From: Deltaproteobacteria bacterium
GTDB lineage: Bacteria; Myxococcota; Myxococcia; Myxococcales; 40CM-4-68-19
Direction: 5' to 3'
DNA: 64,000 nucleotides
Assembly (NCBI GenBank): GCA_025358085.1
Contig: JANYKT010000102.1
Coordinates: forward strand, 1-64,000
Under the pieces are notes generated by a model that ran no database searches, was not told where the DNA came from, and saw only the letters and a program-made list of their open reading frames with translations. Positions 45,301-53,280 of the stretch are shown piece by piece (the stretch's first letter is position 1; every line of letters begins with the position of its first letter). The position numbers and the translations under genes were made by a program.

Positions 45301-45921
45301 GCCATCAGCAAGGTCAAGTCGATCGCGCGTGCGGTGATGTCCAGGGAACCAGAGGAGGCGAGCGCGGCCTCGGACGATGAGGGTGATGAGCCCGGGAAGG
45401 CGTCTGCCGTTGAGCCGAAGCCTGCGGCCAGGATCGCGGCGGCAAAGGTGGCAGCTGCGAAGATCGTGGCGGCGAAGCCTGCGCCCAAGGCGGCGGTGCC
45501 TCCGAAGGCGACGGCGGCCGTCAAGCCCGCTGCAGCAAAGTCTTCAAAGCCCGGTGCCAGGCCCGTGGCCGCGAAGCTTGCTGCGGCCAAGTCTGCGAAG
45601 CCCGCGGCGAAGTCCGCGCCGGCGAAGTCCTCGAAGAAGCCCGCGAAAGCCGCCGCAGCGAAGTCTTCGAAGCCGGCCCAAAAGTCAGCCTCCAGCAAGG
45701 CGGCCGCGAAGCCCGCGGCGAAGAACCGCCCGACGGGCAAGGGAAAGCCTGGGCCCAAGGCGAAGGCGGCGCCAAAGTCGAAGGTGGCGGCAAAGAAGCC
45801 CGGCCCCAAGGGCAGCGCGAAAACTGGCAAGAAGGCCAAGGGACCAGCCAGGAAGGCCGGCAAGGCGACCAAGGGCGCAGCGAAGAAATCGAAGCCCGCA
45901 CCGCGCAAGGGCAAGCGGTAG
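42337..45921 (+). CDS. valS: Valyl-tRNA synthetase with a histone-H1-like C-terminal extension
   Basis: Charges tRNA-Val. Residues 1-~905 are a normal class I ValRS. The HIGH motif appears as SLHLGHA near residue 70 and KMSKS in GEKMSKSRGN near 545, with the CP1 editing domain (TTRPETMLGDTA), a zinc-like CQRCGSV and CAECGSA, anticodon domain and C-terminal coiled-coil arm (EKELLKLEGELAGIARRL). Where ValRS usually stops, the frame continues for ~285 residues. There is a Gln/Gly-rich linker, an acidic His-rich patch (HDHGDDHEHGDEEGEE), then a Lys/Ala/Pro-rich tail of histone-H1 style. The start at 42337 was chosen for AAGGG upstream; 42271 is an alternative. Confidence 0.95.
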   Translation: MTESAFPTAVVTGGEPAAAAPELDKGYEPAQVEARWARFWEEQGLFRAADQSDKPAYSIVLPPPNVTGSLHLGHALIVALQDVLIRFKRMSGYNACWLPGIDHAGIATQMVVERDVQKKEGKSRHDLGREEFLKRVWAWKEEQGSRIALQHRVLGASLDWDRERFTMDEQSSRAVREAFVRLYEDGLLYRAERLINWCVQDGTALSDLEVDHEEGAKSELYKFAYPLVDGQGEIIVATTRPETMLGDTAIAVHPDDPRYKDLIGKRVMHPILHRTFPIIADADLVDPTFGTGAVKVTPAHSFEDFEVGKRHGLPLINILNPDGTLNGNAGEFAGQDRIKVRAALKARLAGLGLERGTEPHVMALGKCQRCGSVIEPLLSKQWFVKTAPLAAKVIDATEAGRIQFVTENWRDEFFRWMRNIHDWCVSRQLWWGHQIPAWFCDQGHVTVARSAPAACAECGSAQLQQDPDVLDTWFSSGLWPFSTFGWPEQTQALRTFYPNSVLETGFDILFFWVARMAMLGLHLVGEVPFRTVFLHAMVRDEKGEKMSKSRGNVIDPLDLTATYGADALRFTLAAMAGQGRDIKLSKDRIGGYRSFANKIWNAARFVLMNAAGHDPAHPAPPVSVYDRWILSRYQRCADETRQALDELRLSDAAQVIYRFVWNELCDWGIELSKPALYNGAPEGAAARAGAVSSLLQALEGALRLLHPFMPFVTEEIWQRLPKQDGSPISIMIAPFPQANPELLDPQAEAEMDLVARAIDGARSVRGEVNLPPNMRVPIVLIPRDPVARALLEKHAQAFGHLANAEPVRLEQPGAPRPAQAAVHVEPEVEVHLPLAGLIDFATEKARVEKELLKLEGELAGIARRLGNAGFVERAPKEVVEKDRARADELAAKREKLARHLARVTSREGAMQEDKNPQNKQASDTAGQTPEQGHRSLDQMGTHGGPAGQTGGAQPGGQEQKPAEAAPTHDHGDDHEHGDEEGEEGFASKAISKVKSIARAVMSREPEEASAASDDEGDEPGKASAVEPKPAARIAAAKVAAAKIVAAKPAPKAAVPPKATAAVKPAAAKSSKPGARPVAAKLAAAKSAKPAAKSAPAKSSKKPAKAAAAKSSKPAQKSASSKAAAKPAAKNRPTGKGKPGPKAKAAPKSKVAAKKPGPKGSAKTGKKAKGPARKAGKATKGAAKKSKPAPRKGKR
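45064..45921 (+). other. Possible separately translated histone-H1-like protein inside valS frame
   Basis: An in-frame ATG at 45064 has a strong ribosome-binding site GGGAGGG ending 4 bases before it, at the very point where ValRS ends. It would give a 285-residue protein with an acidic His-rich region and a ~160-residue Lys/Ala/Pro tail, like H1-type DNA-binding proteins (AlgP, Hc1 and myxobacterial H1-like proteins). There is no stop between ValRS and this start, so both fused and free forms are possible. Confidence 0.6.
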
Positions 45922-45923
45922 CC

Positions 45924-46781
45924 GTGGCGCTCGACCTGGGGCGGCCTGACGACGCTGTCGGCCGCCTCATCGCGCTTGCGCTCGAGGAAGACGTCGGCCC
46001 GGGCGATCGCACTGCCGAGGCTTGCGTCGCCGAGAATGCGCGCGGCACGGCGCGCATCGTCGTCAAGGAATCGCTGGTGCTCTCGGGCCTCGCGGCGGCA
46101 GCGCGCGTCTTCCGTGCGCTTGACCCGGAGTGCGAACTCGAGCCGCTCGCGGCAGAGGGAGACTCGCTCGATCCCGGCGCCGGGGTCCTGCGCGTGCGCG
46201 GCAGCCTGCGGGCGCTGCTCACCGCTGAGCGCACCGCGCTCAATTTGCTGCAGCGCCTCTCCGGAATCGCCACCAAGACGCGGCTCTTCGCCGACGCGCT
46301 TCGCGGAACAAGAACGCGGCTGCTTGACACGCGCAAGACCACGCCGGGCCTGCGCCAGCTGGAGAAGGCCGCGGTGCGCGCGGGGGGCGGTTTCAATCAC
46401 CGCGGCGCGCTCTTCGACGGCATTCTGGTCAAGGACAACCACGCGGCGGCTGCCGGCAGCATCGGCGAGGCGGTGCGGCGCGCGAGGGCCCACGCCTCGC
46501 CGCTCTTGCTGGTCGAGGCCGAGGTCTCAACGCCTGCACAGATCGAAGAAGCGCTCGTGGCCGGCGCGCAGATGCTCCTGCTCGACAACCTGGGTGACGA
46601 GGAGCTCGCCGCGGCGGTGAGGCAGGTCGCGGGCCGGGTACCCACCGAGGCGAGCGGAGGCATGACGCTGACCCGCCTCCCCCTCGTCGCGGCCTGCGGG
46701 GTAGACTACGTCTCCGTGGGCGCTCTCACTCATTCAGCAGTCGCCGTCGACTTGAGCCTTCTCATCGAGACGAACGCTTGA
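45924..46781 (+). CDS. nadC: Nicotinate-nucleotide pyrophosphorylase (quinolinate phosphoribosyltransferase)
   Basis: Converts quinolinate and PRPP to nicotinate mononucleotide in NAD synthesis. EEDVGPGDRTAEA, LNLLQRLSGIATKT, LDTRKTTPGLRQLEKAAVRAG, NHRGALFDGILVKDNH and EASGGMTL are the signature segments with the substrate Arg, Lys and His. GTG start at 45924, 2 bases after the valS stop; 285 residues is typical. Its end overlaps birA as TTGA. No nadA or nadB is in the window. Confidence 0.96.
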   Translation: MALDLGRPDDAVGRLIALALEEDVGPGDRTAEACVAENARGTARIVVKESLVLSGLAAAARVFRALDPECELEPLAAEGDSLDPGAGVLRVRGSLRALLTAERTALNLLQRLSGIATKTRLFADALRGTRTRLLDTRKTTPGLRQLEKAAVRAGGGFNHRGALFDGILVKDNHAAAAGSIGEAVRRARAHASPLLLVEAEVSTPAQIEEALVAGAQMLLLDNLGDEELAAAVRQVAGRVPTEASGGMTLTRLPLVAACGVDYVSVGALTHSAVAVDLSLLIETNA

Positions 46782-47806
46782 GCCCGCGGCTTCTGCCTCG
46801 CCCAGCAGAGAGCCACTGGACGGACGTCAACCAGGACTCCATCGTGTTAGGGCTTCTGCTCGAGTCCGACGACGACTTCGTCGCGGGCCAGGTGCTCTGC
46901 GACAAGCTCGACGTTCCGCGCAACGAATTGCTGAAGCGCATCGATTCCCTGCGCACGCGCGGCTATGTAATCGACGCGAGCGGCGGTCGTGGCTACCGGC
47001 TGGGGCCGCTGCCGGACGGCATCTCCGAGGCCGAGATCGCGCCGCTCCTCTCCACCAGCGATTTGGGCCGCCGCATCCACTCCTTTGCAGAAGTGGCCTC
47101 TACCAACGACGAGGCGCACCGGCTCGCCGACCACGCCGAGGCAGAGCACGGCGAGGTGGTCATCGCCGACCGGCAGACGCACGGGCGCGGGCGACGCGGC
47201 CGAAGCTGGGTGGCGCCGAAGGGGAGTTCGCTCACTTTCTCCATCATCCTGCGGCCGTCTCTCTCTCCCGCGCGCGCGCCGGAGATCACGCTGGTCGCCG
47301 CGGTCGCGCTGTGCGAGGCGGCCCGCGAACTGGGCGCCGAAGATGCACGCATCAAATGGCCCAACGACATCGAGTGCGGCGGCCGCAAGATTGCGGGGCT
47401 GCTCACCGAGCTTCGCGCCGACGCCGAGCGGGTCCGCTACGCCATTCTCGGGGTGGGACTGAACGTGTCGACGGAAGCCGGCGAATTTCCGCAAGGGCTC
47501 GCGGCCACCAGCCTGCGCATCGAGCGCGGCGGCTCGAGCGTGGCGCGGCCGCTCGCGTGCGCCCGCGTGCTCGAGCACCTGGAGGAGTGGCTGGTGCTGC
47601 ACGAGACGGAAGGCTTTGCTCCGGTGCGCGAGCGCTGGCGTGCCCTGTCGAGCACGCTCGGCCGCCGGGTGCGAGTCGAGGGCGCGGCTGCAGTGGAGGG
47701 AGAAGCGGTCGATCTCGCCGACGACGGCGCGCTCCTGGTCCGCACCGACGCCGGCGCGGTTTTTCGCGTGGTAGCCGGCGACATCGAGCACTGCATCGTC
47801 CTGTAA
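46778..47806 (+). CDS. birA: Biotin-[acetyl-CoA-carboxylase] ligase with N-terminal repressor-like domain
   Basis: Attaches biotin to BCCP. Residues ~18-80 form a winged helix (CDKLDVPRNELLKRIDSLRTR), so it may also repress biotin genes. The ligase core has STNDEAHRLA, the biotinyl-adenylate loop THGRGRRGRSW, KWPNDI and GRKIAGLLTE, with the SH3-like C-terminal domain after ~290. TTG start at 46778 overlapping the nadC stop (TTGA). 342 residues, slightly longer than the E. coli enzyme. Confidence 0.95.
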   Translation: MSPRLLPRPAESHWTDVNQDSIVLGLLLESDDDFVAGQVLCDKLDVPRNELLKRIDSLRTRGYVIDASGGRGYRLGPLPDGISEAEIAPLLSTSDLGRRIHSFAEVASTNDEAHRLADHAEAEHGEVVIADRQTHGRGRRGRSWVAPKGSSLTFSIILRPSLSPARAPEITLVAAVALCEAARELGAEDARIKWPNDIECGGRKIAGLLTELRADAERVRYAILGVGLNVSTEAGEFPQGLAATSLRIERGGSSVARPLACARVLEHLEEWLVLHETEGFAPVRERWRALSSTLGRRVRVEGAAAVEGEAVDLADDGALLVRTDAGAVFRVVAGDIEHCIVL

Positions 47807-47862
47807 AGCTGCCGCCGGGCTGAAATGATCACGCTGTGGGTCAAGCTTAACCTGCTGAAAGA

Positions 47863-47892
47863 TTGACGCGCGGTGGCTGCCGTCTCGATAAT
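47863..47892 (+). promoter_or_regulatory. Putative promoter of coaX
   Basis: TTGACG at 47863-47868 and GATAAT at 47887-47892 with an 18-base spacer. Both match the sigma-70 consensus at 5 of 6 positions. The -10 ends 10 bases before the coaX ATG, so the 5' leader would be only a few bases long. It lies in the 96-base gap after birA. Confidence 0.5.
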
Positions 47893-47902
47893 TGCAACCG
47901 CC

Positions 47903-48670
47903 ATGCTCCTTGCCATCGACGTCGGTAATACGAACACGGTGCTCGGGCTCTTCGACGACCAGGGCACGCTGCGCGATTCGTTCCGGGTGCAGACAGAGAA
48001 GGATCGCACCGGCGACGAGTATGGTCTGCAGATCAAGGCGCTCTTCGACTTCGCTGGATTGAAGATCAAAGACGTGCAGGACGTGATCGTTTCCAGCGTC
48101 GTTCCGCCGATGGTCTTTCCGCTGGAGCAGATGAGCAAGCGGTTCTTCGGGAAGAAGCCGCTCTTCGTCGGCCCCGGCGTCAAGACGGGCATGCCGGTGC
48201 TCTACGACAACCCGCGCGAGGTCGGTGCCGACCGGATCGTCAATGCCGTGGCGGCCTACGAGAAGTGGCCGCGGGGGCTGATCATCGTGGACTTCGGCAC
48301 GGCGACTACCTTCGACGCGGTCACGCCCGACGGCGAGTACCTGGGCGGAGCCATCTGCCCCGGCATTGCCATCTCCATGGAGGCCCTCTTCCACCGCGCC
48401 TCGAAGCTGCCGCGCGTCGCCTTCGATCCGCCCGAACGCGTGGTCGGCCGCAACACCGTCACCTCGATGCAGAGCGGCCTCGTCTACGGTTACGTAGGAC
48501 TGACCGACGGCCTCTGCGTGCGTATGAAGGAGGAGCTCGGTTTCCCGGTGAAAGTCGTCGCTACTGGCGGACTCGCACCGCTCATCGGCAGCGTCTCGAA
48601 ACAGATCGAACTGGTGGACGACCAGCTCACCCTCGACGGACTGCGCATCATCTGGCAGCGAAACCAATGA
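47903..48670 (+). CDS. coaX: Type III pantothenate kinase
   Basis: First step of CoA synthesis, phosphorylating pantothenate; CoaX is insensitive to CoA feedback and needs a monovalent cation. The ASKHA-fold motifs are [16 protein letters not shown] (phosphate 1), [23 protein letters not shown] and GGAICPGI, then [11 protein letters not shown] (adenosine). Start at 47903, which begins with the family N-terminus; the frame opens 10 codons earlier. 255 residues. The birA-coaX neighbourhood is common in bacteria. Its stop overlaps the TPR gene as ATGA. Confidence 0.96.
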   Translation: MLLAIDVGNTNTVLGLFDDQGTLRDSFRVQTEKDRTGDEYGLQIKALFDFAGLKIKDVQDVIVSSVVPPMVFPLEQMSKRFFGKKPLFVGPGVKTGMPVLYDNPREVGADRIVNAVAAYEKWPRGLIIVDFGTATTFDAVTPDGEYLGGAICPGIAISMEALFHRASKLPRVAFDPPERVVGRNTVTSMQSGLVYGYVGLTDGLCVRMKEELGFPVKVVATGGLAPLIGSVSKQIELVDDQLTLDGLRIIWQRNQ

Positions 48671-49302
48671 GCGACAAGGACCCGAAAGATCCGGAGTTGC
48701 CGCGCGGCGCCTCGGGTGCGGAGCGCGATCAGTTGCGCGCGTCGCTGCGCGTATCGGAGAAACCGTCCGAGCCGGCGAAGCGGCTGCCGGTGGCGACCGC
48801 GCCGTTCCTGCCGCAGGCGAAGTCGGTGATCGCGAAGCCCGAGACCGACCGCATGGTGGACGAGGGGCGCGCGTTGCTGGAGGCCGACCCGAAGGCAGCG
48901 CACGTGTTCTTCGAGAAGGCCTATCGGCGCAACCCGAACGACACGCGGGTGCTGGCGAACTTCGGGCTCACGCTGGTGCTGGTCGAGCGCGATCGGCAGC
49001 GCGGTATCCGCTTCTGCGAAGAGGCCGCCCGGCGCGGACCGCCCACCACCGAGGTGCTCGTCAACCTCGCGCGGGCTCTGGTGCAGACGCGCAACAAGGA
49101 GCAGGCGGTGCGAGCGCTGCGCCGGGCACAAGAGCTCTCGCCGGACGACCCCCGCGTCGGTGTCGAGTTTGTTGCTCTCGGTCTTCGCCGGTTGCCGCCG
49201 ATCCGCTTCCTGCCGCGCGAGTTCATCCTCAACAAGTGGATTGGCAAGCTGACCTGGAAGCTCACGCGCAAGCGTTGGAGCCCATCCGGATTTCCCTCAT
49301 GA
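48667..49302 (+). CDS. TPR-repeat protein
   Basis: A 211-residue cytoplasmic protein. A disordered, charged N-terminus (~1-65) precedes about three TPR units ([56 protein letters not shown]). The C-terminal end is basic and aromatic ([14 protein letters not shown]), possibly membrane-touching. It overlaps coaX by ATGA. Role unknown; TPRs suggest a scaffold. Confidence 0.75.
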   Translation: MSDKDPKDPELPRGASGAERDQLRASLRVSEKPSEPAKRLPVATAPFLPQAKSVIAKPETDRMVDEGRALLEADPKAAHVFFEKAYRRNPNDTRVLANFGLTLVLVERDRQRGIRFCEEAARRGPPTTEVLVNLARALVQTRNKEQAVRALRRAQELSPDDPRVGVEFVALGLRRLPPIRFLPREFILNKWIGKLTWKLTRKRWSPSGFPS

Positions 49303-49330
49303 GCGAAGCGTCACGGTCTACACTTGCTCG

Positions 49331-50470
49331 ATGAGCGAAGCCGCGATCCAGACTTGCCCGCTGCCGCTCACGATCCTTCCGATCAATTTCCAGAAGCACG
49401 TCGACCCCAAGGCGCCCGTCCCGCTGCGGATGATGGGCGCCAAGGCGCTGGTCCCAATGGGGCCGAAGGAGATGGTCACCGCGCTGTTCATGTTGACCTT
49501 CGATGGCGACGGAACCATTTGCGAGACCGCAAGCAAGAGCGCGATGTCGCTGCCGGACCGCATCCTCGCCGTCGCGCTGCGGGACGAGTCCATGCCGGGG
49601 CCGGTGCTCGAGTTCTACGCGCAGTTGCTGGCGGCAAAGGACGAATACGTCGAGATGATCGTGCTCAATGGCGCCGCGGCCGACGAGACCATCGCGCACA
49701 TCGCGCAGCGGGCAAACCAGCGCATCGCCGAGATCATCGCCGGCAACCAGCTGCGCATCCTTCGCTACGCAAACATCGTGCGGTCGCTGGTGGTGAACCC
49801 GGCCGTAAAGGCTTCCACCATCGACAGCGTGACCGACTTCTGCGTGCGCTCTGGCCTGGTGCTCGAAGACCTGCCGGCGTTCAGGGCGGCCCGGCGGCGT
49901 ATCCACGGCGGGGCGGCGGAAGACGAAGCCAAAGCGATCGAGGTGGCGGCCCAGCAGGAGCTTGCGCAGGCGGAGGCCGAGGCGGCGCTGGAGGCCGCGG
50001 GCCTGGTCGCGTCCGAGCAGGGCGATGAGCCGGAGCCGGTCGAGGAGGGAAAGCGGCTCTCGATCACGCAGCAGATCATGCGGCTGACCGTTGCGAAGAA
50101 GGTGGAGTGGGCGAACAAGAAGGGCAACCGCGAGGTGCGTACGATGCTGCTGCGCGACCCCAACAAGCTGGTGCAGCTCGCGGTCATCCAGAGCCCGCGC
50201 ATCACCGAGGGGGAGATCGCCAAGGTGGCGCTCTCGCGCACGGCGCCGAACGAGGTGCTTTCGCATATCTACAACAACCGGCAGTTAACGAAAAATTATC
50301 AAATCCGGGTCGGATTGGTAAACAATCCCAAGGTGCCGGTGGCGGTGTCGATGCGTTTTCTCTCCACGCTTCGCGCGGCCGAGGTCAAAGCACTGGCGAA
50401 AAACAAGAACATTCCGCATGGCCTCGCCACCGCCGCCAAGAAGCTGGCCGAGAAGAAGGGCAGCGGCTAG
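49331..50470 (+). CDS. Conserved hypothetical protein with HEAT-like C-terminal repeats
   Basis: A 379-residue soluble protein. The N-terminal half is helical with LPILPINFQK-like opening segments (PLPLTILPINFQKHVD) and no recognised motif. An acidic Ala/Glu-rich linker (residues ~195-240) joins it to a C-terminal half of short helical repeats (RDPNKLVQLAVIQSPRITEG, VALSRTAPNEVLSHIYNN, VGLVNNPKVPVAVSMRFL), whose N-P-x-V and R-D-P-N turns recall HEAT-like repeats. No membrane segment. GATCGAAG region aside, a start at 49331 is the first in-frame ATG. Function unknown. Confidence 0.7.
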   Translation: MSEAAIQTCPLPLTILPINFQKHVDPKAPVPLRMMGAKALVPMGPKEMVTALFMLTFDGDGTICETASKSAMSLPDRILAVALRDESMPGPVLEFYAQLLAAKDEYVEMIVLNGAAADETIAHIAQRANQRIAEIIAGNQLRILRYANIVRSLVVNPAVKASTIDSVTDFCVRSGLVLEDLPAFRAARRRIHGGAAEDEAKAIEVAAQQELAQAEAEAALEAAGLVASEQGDEPEPVEEGKRLSITQQIMRLTVAKKVEWANKKGNREVRTMLLRDPNKLVQLAVIQSPRITEGEIAKVALSRTAPNEVLSHIYNNRQLTKNYQIRVGLVNNPKVPVAVSMRFLSTLRAAEVKALAKNKNIPHGLATAAKKLAEKKGSG

Positions 50471-50471
50471 C

Positions 50472-52385
50472 TCAAGCGGACTGCTTCTCCGGGTGGGCGG
50501 AGCCCTCGGTACCGTCTTCGTCAAGGAGCTGGAGCGCGATCTGCAAAGCCTTGCGGGTCTTTTCGCGCAGCTTCTCGTCACCCTTGATCTTCTGGTACGC
50601 CTTGACCGCCCGGTCCTCGTTCTGGGCCGCCTGCGCTTGCGCCGCCTCCACCTGCTTGCGCAGCTCCTCGCGCTCATCCCCGAGCAGCTCTTTTTCGCCG
50701 GTCAGCGCCGCGATGTCGGTGCGCAGCGTATCCTGTTCGGCGCGCAGGGCCTCGAGTTCCTGCTGTCCCGTCGCCAGCTCGCCGCGCGCCGCGTCCAACT
50801 CGGCGCGAGCGTCTTGCAAGTCATTGACGTGCCTCGACAAGTCGACCTGGACCGCGGCATGACTCTTCTTCGCCTGGTCTGTTTCGGCCTGTGCCACGGC
50901 GTAATTTTTCTTGGCCTCTTCCGCCTCGGCCTGCGCCGCGGAGTGGCCCTTCCTGGCCTCGTCCGCTTCGACCCGCGCCGCCGCGAGCTGCTCGCCGTGC
51001 ACATCGCGCGCGCCTTCGAGCTCGGTCTCCAGGTCCCCCGCCCGAGCTCTGTGCTTCTCTGCGTCGGCCTCGATTTTTGCATGTTCTTTCTGCAGCAGAC
51101 CGTGCGCCGCGTGCACCTTCTCCAGCTCACTCGCTTTGCCCTTGAGCCCCGCGACCTGCTTGAGCTCCTCGCGCGAGGAGACCAACTCGCGCTCGAACTT
51201 CTTAGCCGCGGCAGCCAGCGCATCGGCGCGCTGCTGCAGCGCCTTGGCCGCTGCTTCACGCTTGACCGAGTCGTCCTTCAGCTGCTGCGCCTGGCCCTCG
51301 AGCGAGGTCTGCTGCTCCTGCAGCTCGACCAGCTCCTTCTCCTTGACGTGCAGCTCTTCCTTCAGCCGCAAAAGTTCCTTGTCGGACCGGTTCTTCGCTT
51401 CCTTGAGCTTGAGCGTTTCGCCCGAAGAGGCGGAGCTGCGCTTGGCATTCTCCAGCTCCGCGTCGCGCGAAGCCAGCAAGCCCTCCAGCTCCGCAACGCG
51501 GGCCTCGAGCGCTGTCTGCGCCTCGTAGGCCCCCGCGACCTGCTCGTCATGGACCTCGGGAGCGGTTTCGTCGTGCAGCAGGCCGTGCAGGACCGCGTCG
51601 TCGTCCGGCGCGGTGAGTTCGGTATGCTGGGGAGGTGCGTGCTCGTCTTCAAACGAGTCCTGTGAAGGCTGCGCGTGCGCCTCTTCTTGCTCGGGCACGG
51701 CGTGCAGACCCGCAAAACGCTCGGTGTCGCGAGCATTCCCCGACGCAGCCATGGCGGGGCCCCCCAGCGAGTCGAAGGCTTGGTCGAACATCTTCAGGTC
51801 GTCGTCGCCGGAGTCGTCCGCCGGCTGCTCGGTCAAGTCCTCGACCTCTTCCACCACGACGGAGTCCTCGAGGCCGGAGTGCGCCTGCGCGACCTCGTGC
51901 TCGCTCAGGTGAATGGGCTCGTCCTCGCCAGCGACCAGATCGCCAAGGCCCAGCGACTCATCCTCGATGGAGACGATCTCCTCGGCATCGGCCGGCGATT
52001 CGGGCGGTAGGGATACGCCGAGCAGGGCCGAGGCCTTCTCCAGCATCACCCGCGGCTCGAACGGCTTGATCAGATATTCTTCGGCACGCGTCTTCAGCTT
52101 CTTGTGCTTCTCGAACGAATCGGCCGTGGCGTTGGCGCTGGTGAGAATGACCGGGATGCGCTTGAGGTGTTCATCCTTTTTCAGCCGGGTGCAGAGCATG
52201 TAGCCGTTGGTCGGCTGCGCCTCGACGCAGACGATGATGAGATCGGGGCTCTCCTGCCGGGCCAGTGTCATGCCCTGCTCGCTGTTGGTCGCCAGCGTGG
52301 CGGCGAAGCCGCGCGCGTTCATGGCCGCAGACAGCCCCTGCGCGAAAGATTCGTCCGAATCAATGAGGAGAATTCTCTTCGTCAC
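50472..52385 (-). CDS. FrzS/AglZ-like pseudo-receiver with coiled coil
   Basis: A 637-residue protein. Residues 1-130 are a receiver-like domain (TKRILLIDSDESFAQGL) with the conserved Lys (LIKPFEP), but the phosphorylated Asp is Cys (LIIVCVEAQPTNGYMLC). Residues ~130-285 are acidic and disordered. Residues ~290-600 form a long coiled coil rich in Glu, Ala, Lys and Gln. The plan matches FrzS and AglZ, polarity and motility proteins of Myxococcus. The GTG start at 52385 matches the family N-terminus; a GTG at 52430 in the same frame would add 15 residues. It converges with the preceding unknown gene by one base. Confidence 0.8.
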   Translation of the reverse strand: MTKRILLIDSDESFAQGLSAAMNARGFAATLATNSEQGMTLARQESPDLIIVCVEAQPTNGYMLCTRLKKDEHLKRIPVILTSANATADSFEKHKKLKTRAEEYLIKPFEPRVMLEKASALLGVSLPPESPADAEEIVSIEDESLGLGDLVAGEDEPIHLSEHEVAQAHSGLEDSVVVEEVEDLTEQPADDSGDDDLKMFDQAFDSLGGPAMAASGNARDTERFAGLHAVPEQEEAHAQPSQDSFEDEHAPPQHTELTAPDDDAVLHGLLHDETAPEVHDEQVAGAYEAQTALEARVAELEGLLASRDAELENAKRSSASSGETLKLKEAKNRSDKELLRLKEELHVKEKELVELQEQQTSLEGQAQQLKDDSVKREAAAKALQQRADALAAAAKKFERELVSSREELKQVAGLKGKASELEKVHAAHGLLQKEHAKIEADAEKHRARAGDLETELEGARDVHGEQLAAARVEADEARKGHSAAQAEAEEAKKNYAVAQAETDQAKKSHAAVQVDLSRHVNDLQDARAELDAARGELATGQQELEALRAEQDTLRTDIAALTGEKELLGDEREELRKQVEAAQAQAAQNEDRAVKAYQKIKGDEKLREKTRKALQIALQLLDEDGTEGSAHPEKQSA

Positions 52386-52459
52386 CTGGAGCGTCCGGGG
52401 CTGAAAGGAGGTCAAAAGCTTAGGTGCCACTCGAACGCACTGTCAACGAAACGACGCAA

Positions 52460-53275
52460 TCAGCGCAGCTCTGCGGCTTGAACGAGCGCCAGCACGTCGC
52501 GCTCGTCCAGGTCGGAAATCAGCGAGTAGACGATTTCGTGATTCCGCCACGACGCGACATTGAACCCGCGCGACTGCGACAGCCAAACCTCACGGTTCGC
52601 GATGTGACGGGCAACGCCGGGCAAGGTGGGCTCGGGATCGTCGGTGATCAGCAGCGACACGCGGCGGTTGTCGCCATCGGGAAGCAGATACGTCACCACC
52701 GCGGCCTGGCGCGAATGCACGCTTCCCAGTCGCACGCCCTGCAGGACGGGGCCGGTCTGGAATCGCGGCAGGTGGACGCCGAAGTCAAGCTTGCCCTCAA
52801 GCCAGCGCTGCGCGGAGCCGACGTCGGTTCCGGCATAGTCGAGCGGAAGCTGGCGCGCGTGCAGCGCGACACCATCTTCCAGCAATGGCGAGTGCTGGGC
52901 GCTCGACGGATTCCACCAGTTCGAAAGAATGGGATGCGTCAGTCCGCCCGCAAGAAACCAGACTGCTGCGCCCGCGGCTGCCGCAGCGACACCGATGGAC
53001 CGCGGCTCGCGGAAGGCGCGCGTCCAGCGGCCGGCGCCGGGGAGTGGTTCGTCCAGAAGCGCCGCCCGCACTTCGTCGCGGAAGGCGTGGGTCGCGGGCA
53101 CGGCAGAGCGCCGCATCAAACCTTTGTAGCTTTGCTGGATCCGCACCACATGCGTGCACGCAGCGCAGCTCTCGAGGTGAGCTTTCACCTCGGCGCACTC
53201 TTCGAACGAGAACTCTCCATCAACGTACGCGTGGAGGAAGGACTCTTCGAGATCGCGACAAGCGAGCGGGGTCAT
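52460..53275 (-). CDS. Transmembrane anti-sigma factor, zinc-finger type
   Basis: A 271-residue anti-sigma factor paired with the ECF sigma factor upstream. The N-terminal zinc anti-sigma domain has His33, Cys37 and Cys40 (HLESCAAC), the HxxxCxxC motif. A single transmembrane helix lies at ~88-108 (GVAAAAAGAAVWFLAGGL). The periplasmic part (~110-271) is beta-rich with no recognised domain. It should hold the sigma factor inactive until an envelope signal. ATG at 53275, 5 bases after the sigma gene. Confidence 0.88.
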   Translation of the reverse strand: MTPLACRDLEESFLHAYVDGEFSFEECAEVKAHLESCAACTHVVRIQQSYKGLMRRSAVPATHAFRDEVRAALLDEPLPGAGRWTRAFREPRSIGVAAAAAGAAVWFLAGGLTHPILSNWWNPSSAQHSPLLEDGVALHARQLPLDYAGTDVGSAQRWLEGKLDFGVHLPRFQTGPVLQGVRLGSVHSRQAAVVTYLLPDGDNRRVSLLITDDPEPTLPGVARHIANREVWLSQSRGFNVASWRNHEIVYSLISDLDERDVLALVQAAELR

Positions 53276-53280
53276 GGCGC

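Noticed and set aside
45420-45920. Lys/Ala-rich region as a sequencing artefact or non-coding repeat
   Set aside because: The reading frame is clean for the whole length, codon use is consistent, and the composition matches known H1-like tails.
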